DNA of 64,000 bases from Paenibacillus glycanilyticus. GTDB lineage: Bacteria > Bacillota > Bacilli > Paenibacillales > Paenibacillaceae. This document shows, in pieces, positions 62,292-64,000 of this stretch. The position numbers and the translations under genes were made by a program. The DNA is taken from assembly GCF_030161375.1 (NCBI RefSeq), contig NZ_BSSQ01000005.1, positions 124,001 through 188,000 of the forward strand, in the 5' to 3' direction. Every line of letters starts with the position of its first letter. The stretch's first letter is position 1. The notes beneath the pieces are model-generated. The model worked only from the letters and a program-made list of their open reading frames with translations. It was not told the DNA's origin and ran no database searches.

Positions 62292-63524
62292 TTAAAGCAA
62301 AGATTTTAATCGGATCGCGGGATCGGACAATTGTTCCGAAGACGGCTTCGCCCGTCTCTCGATAAGCTTCTCCAGAATGCGAATCTCTTTCCCGAGGCTT
62401 CCGTCTCCTATGCCGCTGGCGGCAACAATCGTCCCCTCTTCGTCAAGATGGACATACAATTGGTTCCCGTTCAATCCCGACCGTTCTACGGTTACGCATC
62501 CGAGATCCGGAAGTCCAACAACCTGGAGCGTCTTATCGTATTGATCGGACCAGAACCAAGGTACGGCCGCGTAGGATTCCGTGCCGCCCACAAGATTCCT
62601 AGCGGCAACAATCGCTTGATCAACCGCATTGCGCCATGCTTCAAGCCGCATTCGCTGACCGCCGAACAAATGATGAGGGAACGAGCAGCAATCTCCCGCC
62701 GCATATATATGAGGATCGCTCGTACGGAGCTGATCATCCACGACAATGCCGTTATCGACGACCAGTCCGCTCGCGGAAGCCAGCGTTGTCTCCGGAATGG
62801 CGCCGATACCCGCTACTATGACATCGCACTTCAGAATGGTACCGTCAGACAAGGTGACAGCATGCTCGCGCCCTGCGGGTGCATGAATCTGCTCGATACC
62901 CGTCCCGAGCTTGAATTGAACGCCAGCCTCGCGGTGCCGGCTTTCCATTTGGCCGGCAATTTGAGCCGGTACCCCGCGCATTAGAATGCGCGGCGCAAGA
63001 TCAAGCAAAGTGACCTCGCATCCCGTCTCCCTGGCGCTTGCCGCGACCTCAAGCCCAATGAAGCCTCCGCCAATCACTACAACCCTCTTCCCGGCTGACA
63101 ATCTGGAGCGGAGAACAAGAGCATCGGCATACGTGCGAAGATACATCACACCGGAGGTGTCGGATCCTTCCAGCATCAGTCTGCGCGGATTGGCTCCCGT
63201 TGCAAGCAGCAACCTGTCATATCCCTTCGAGCTCCCGTCCTCGAAAACAACCCGCTTTTGCCCACGCTCAATCTTGATCGCTTCTTTGCCCGTGATTAGA
63301 TTAATCTGGTATGCGCCGCATTTCTGCTCGTCAAGGATCGTTGCGGGCGCGGGCGTCTGGGGCATAAGAAGAACCGTCTTTGACAGCGGGGGCCGTTCGT
63401 AAGGATGCATGTTCTCTCTGCCGACAATGGTAATCTCCCCATTAAATCCACCTTCCCGCAGTTCTATCGCTGCCCTTGCTCCAGCTTCGCCGGCACCTAC
63501 AATAACAATCGACTCTATCGTCAT
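62292..63524 (-). CDS. FAD-dependent ferredoxin reductase (Rieske/putidaredoxin reductase type)
   Basis: This 410-residue flavoprotein passes electrons from NADH through FAD to a Rieske or 2Fe-2S ferredoxin. FAD motif: IVIVGAGEAGARAAIELREG; substrate and NAD motif: VVVIGGGFIGLEVAASARET; C-terminal flavin motif: HIYAAGDCCSFPHHLFGGQ, followed by a reductase C-terminal domain. ATG 63524 is preferred because AAGGAG lies nine bases upstream and the overlap with the previous gene disappears. It starts 13 bases after the Rieske ferredoxin stop, a typical two-gene electron-transfer module for a Rieske oxygenase or cytochrome P450. No oxygenase is in the window. Confidence 0.9.
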   Translation of the reverse strand: MTIESIVIVGAGEAGARAAIELREGGFNGEITIVGRENMHPYERPPLSKTVLLMPQTPAPATILDEQKCGAYQINLITGKEAIKIERGQKRVVFEDGSSKGYDRLLLATGANPRRLMLEGSDTSGVMYLRTYADALVLRSRLSAGKRVVVIGGGFIGLEVAASARETGCEVTLLDLAPRILMRGVPAQIAGQMESRHREAGVQFKLGTGIEQIHAPAGREHAVTLSDGTILKCDVIVAGIGAIPETTLASASGLVVDNGIVVDDQLRTSDPHIYAAGDCCSFPHHLFGGQRMRLEAWRNAVDQAIVAARNLVGGTESYAAVPWFWSDQYDKTLQVVGLPDLGCVTVERSGLNGNQLYVHLDEEGTIVAASGIGDGSLGKEIRILEKLIERRAKPSSEQLSDPAIRLKSLL

Positions 63525-63537
63525 CACGTTCATCTCC

Positions 63538-63855
63538 TTACTCAATCCTCACATACACTTTGCCGCCTGTCACCTTCACGGGATACGTTTGAAGCGCGTC
63601 ACAAGCCGGCGTCTTCTTCGCTTGGCCGGTTGTATAGTCAAATCTTCCATTATGCTTCGGACACTCGATTATGTTTCCCATGACTAATCCATCGGACAAA
63701 TGAACGCGTTCATGGGTGCAGTAGCCGTTTGTAGCATAAAACGCATTTTTATCGGACCGGTACACAGCCAGCGTAACGGAGCCGTAATCGAACCGAATGA
63801 CATCCTCCTCCTCAATGTCATTCGAATCGCATACTTCAATCCATGGCTCTTGCAT
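63538..63855 (-). CDS. Rieske-type [2Fe-2S] ferredoxin
   Basis: This 105-residue Rieske ferredoxin has the cluster ligands CTHERVHL and CPKHNGRFD, the short spacing seen in biphenyl- or toluene-dioxygenase ferredoxins, and ends YPVKVTGGKVYVRIE. It lacks a membrane segment. ATG 63855 is preferred because AGGAGG lies eight bases upstream. It overlaps by 20 bases the 3' end of another frame open to the window edge, so it is coupled to that gene. It differs clearly from the Rieske protein at 5.4-5.7 kb. Confidence 0.92.
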   Translation of the reverse strand: MQEPWIEVCDSNDIEEEDVIRFDYGSVTLAVYRSDKNAFYATNGYCTHERVHLSDGLVMGNIIECPKHNGRFDYTTGQAKKTPACDALQTYPVKVTGGKVYVRIE

Positions 63856-64000
63856 AATGATTTCCTCCTTCAACGGGAATTGGTTTATAGCGGTAAGGCT
63901 GTGCGCTCACCGGCAACTCTCGCACAATCGTGTAGGCAGGGTCTTTTCCCTGCTTCCGCAATGCGCTTACAACTTCCCTTATAGCCGCCCACGTACTCCG
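63836..64000 (-). CDS. Partial gene of unknown function, 5' truncated by window edge
   Basis: The last 54 codons of a gene are visible, reading minus from position 64000 to a TGA at 63836-63838. The tail includes LRKQGKDPAYTIVRELPVSA and ends in a Pro/Tyr/His-rich segment. I do not recognise it. It overlaps the start of the Rieske ferredoxin gene, so it belongs to the same operon. In comparable operons an oxygenase component or an associated hydrolase occupies this place, but the fragment alone does not decide this. The Rieske ribosome site lies within its last codons. Confidence 0.6.
   Translation of the reverse strand, partial: RSTWAAIREVVSALRKQGKDPAYTIVRELPVSAQPYRYKPIPVEGGNHYARAMD

Overview
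The window reads as chromosomal DNA of a Paenibacillus-like Gram-positive bacterium. The inference rests on strong AGGAGG-type ribosome binding sites, S-layer homology (SLH) anchors, LplA/LplB/YtcP-type sugar ABC transporters paired with YesM/YesN-type two-component systems, many AraC regulators, cre-like and Fur-box-like operators, and mid-range GC. It looks like an accessory carbohydrate-scavenging region. No rRNA, tRNA, CRISPR array or prophage was seen; the only mobile DNA is an internally deleted IS1182-type element near 23.2-23.9 kb.

Layout. 1-1.9 kb (+): end of an MDR dehydrogenase and a Gfo/Idh/MocA oxidoreductase. 2-6.8 kb (-): amidohydrolase, Rieske protein, type-2 ferredoxin-NADP reductase and a GH94-like protein. 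7-8.7 kb (-): two overlapping AraC regulators. 8.8-11.3 kb: ADP-ribosylglycohydrolase plus a small protein, divergent from ribokinase. 11.4-13.5 kb (-): Fur-box-controlled siderophore-binding lipoprotein and a PchR-like AraC regulator. 13.7-20.7 kb (-): three secreted proteins, namely two paralogous beta-helix proteins either side of an SLH protein, behind a consensus promoter whose -35 is overlapped by a cre site. 21.4-23.2 kb: PhyH dioxygenase and divergent AraC regulator. 23.9-29.5 kb: GH42 beta-galactosidase and an FAD oxidoreductase, divergent from a LacI regulator with two matching operators. 29.5-36.5 kb (-): sugar ABC transporter followed by its two-component system. 36.6-41.1 kb (-): parvulin-like lipoprotein and a large CARDB/beta-helix secreted protein. 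41.3-42.1 kb (+): sugar isomerase/epimerase. 42.2-59.2 kb (-): a second complete system comprising histidine kinase, response regulator, six-hairpin glycosidase-like enzyme, two permeases, binding protein, a 2332-residue SLH-anchored protein and a lyase-like jelly-roll protein. 59.4-64 kb (-): an operon with a partial unknown gene, Rieske ferredoxin, ferredoxin reductase, aldo/keto reductase, creatininase-like protein and aldose epimerase-like protein.

Working model (inference): secreted and S-layer-bound beta-helix, lyase-like and multidomain proteins attack a complex, probably acidic, plant or algal polysaccharide. Two LplABC-type importers, each with its own YesM/YesN-like pair, take up the oligosaccharides. 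Cytoplasmic GH42, GH94-like and six-hairpin enzymes break them down, and the sugar oxidoreductases, isomerase and epimerase process the monomers. Two separate Rieske electron-transfer sets in sugar-type operons are the most unexpected element. The substrate cannot be named from sequence alone.
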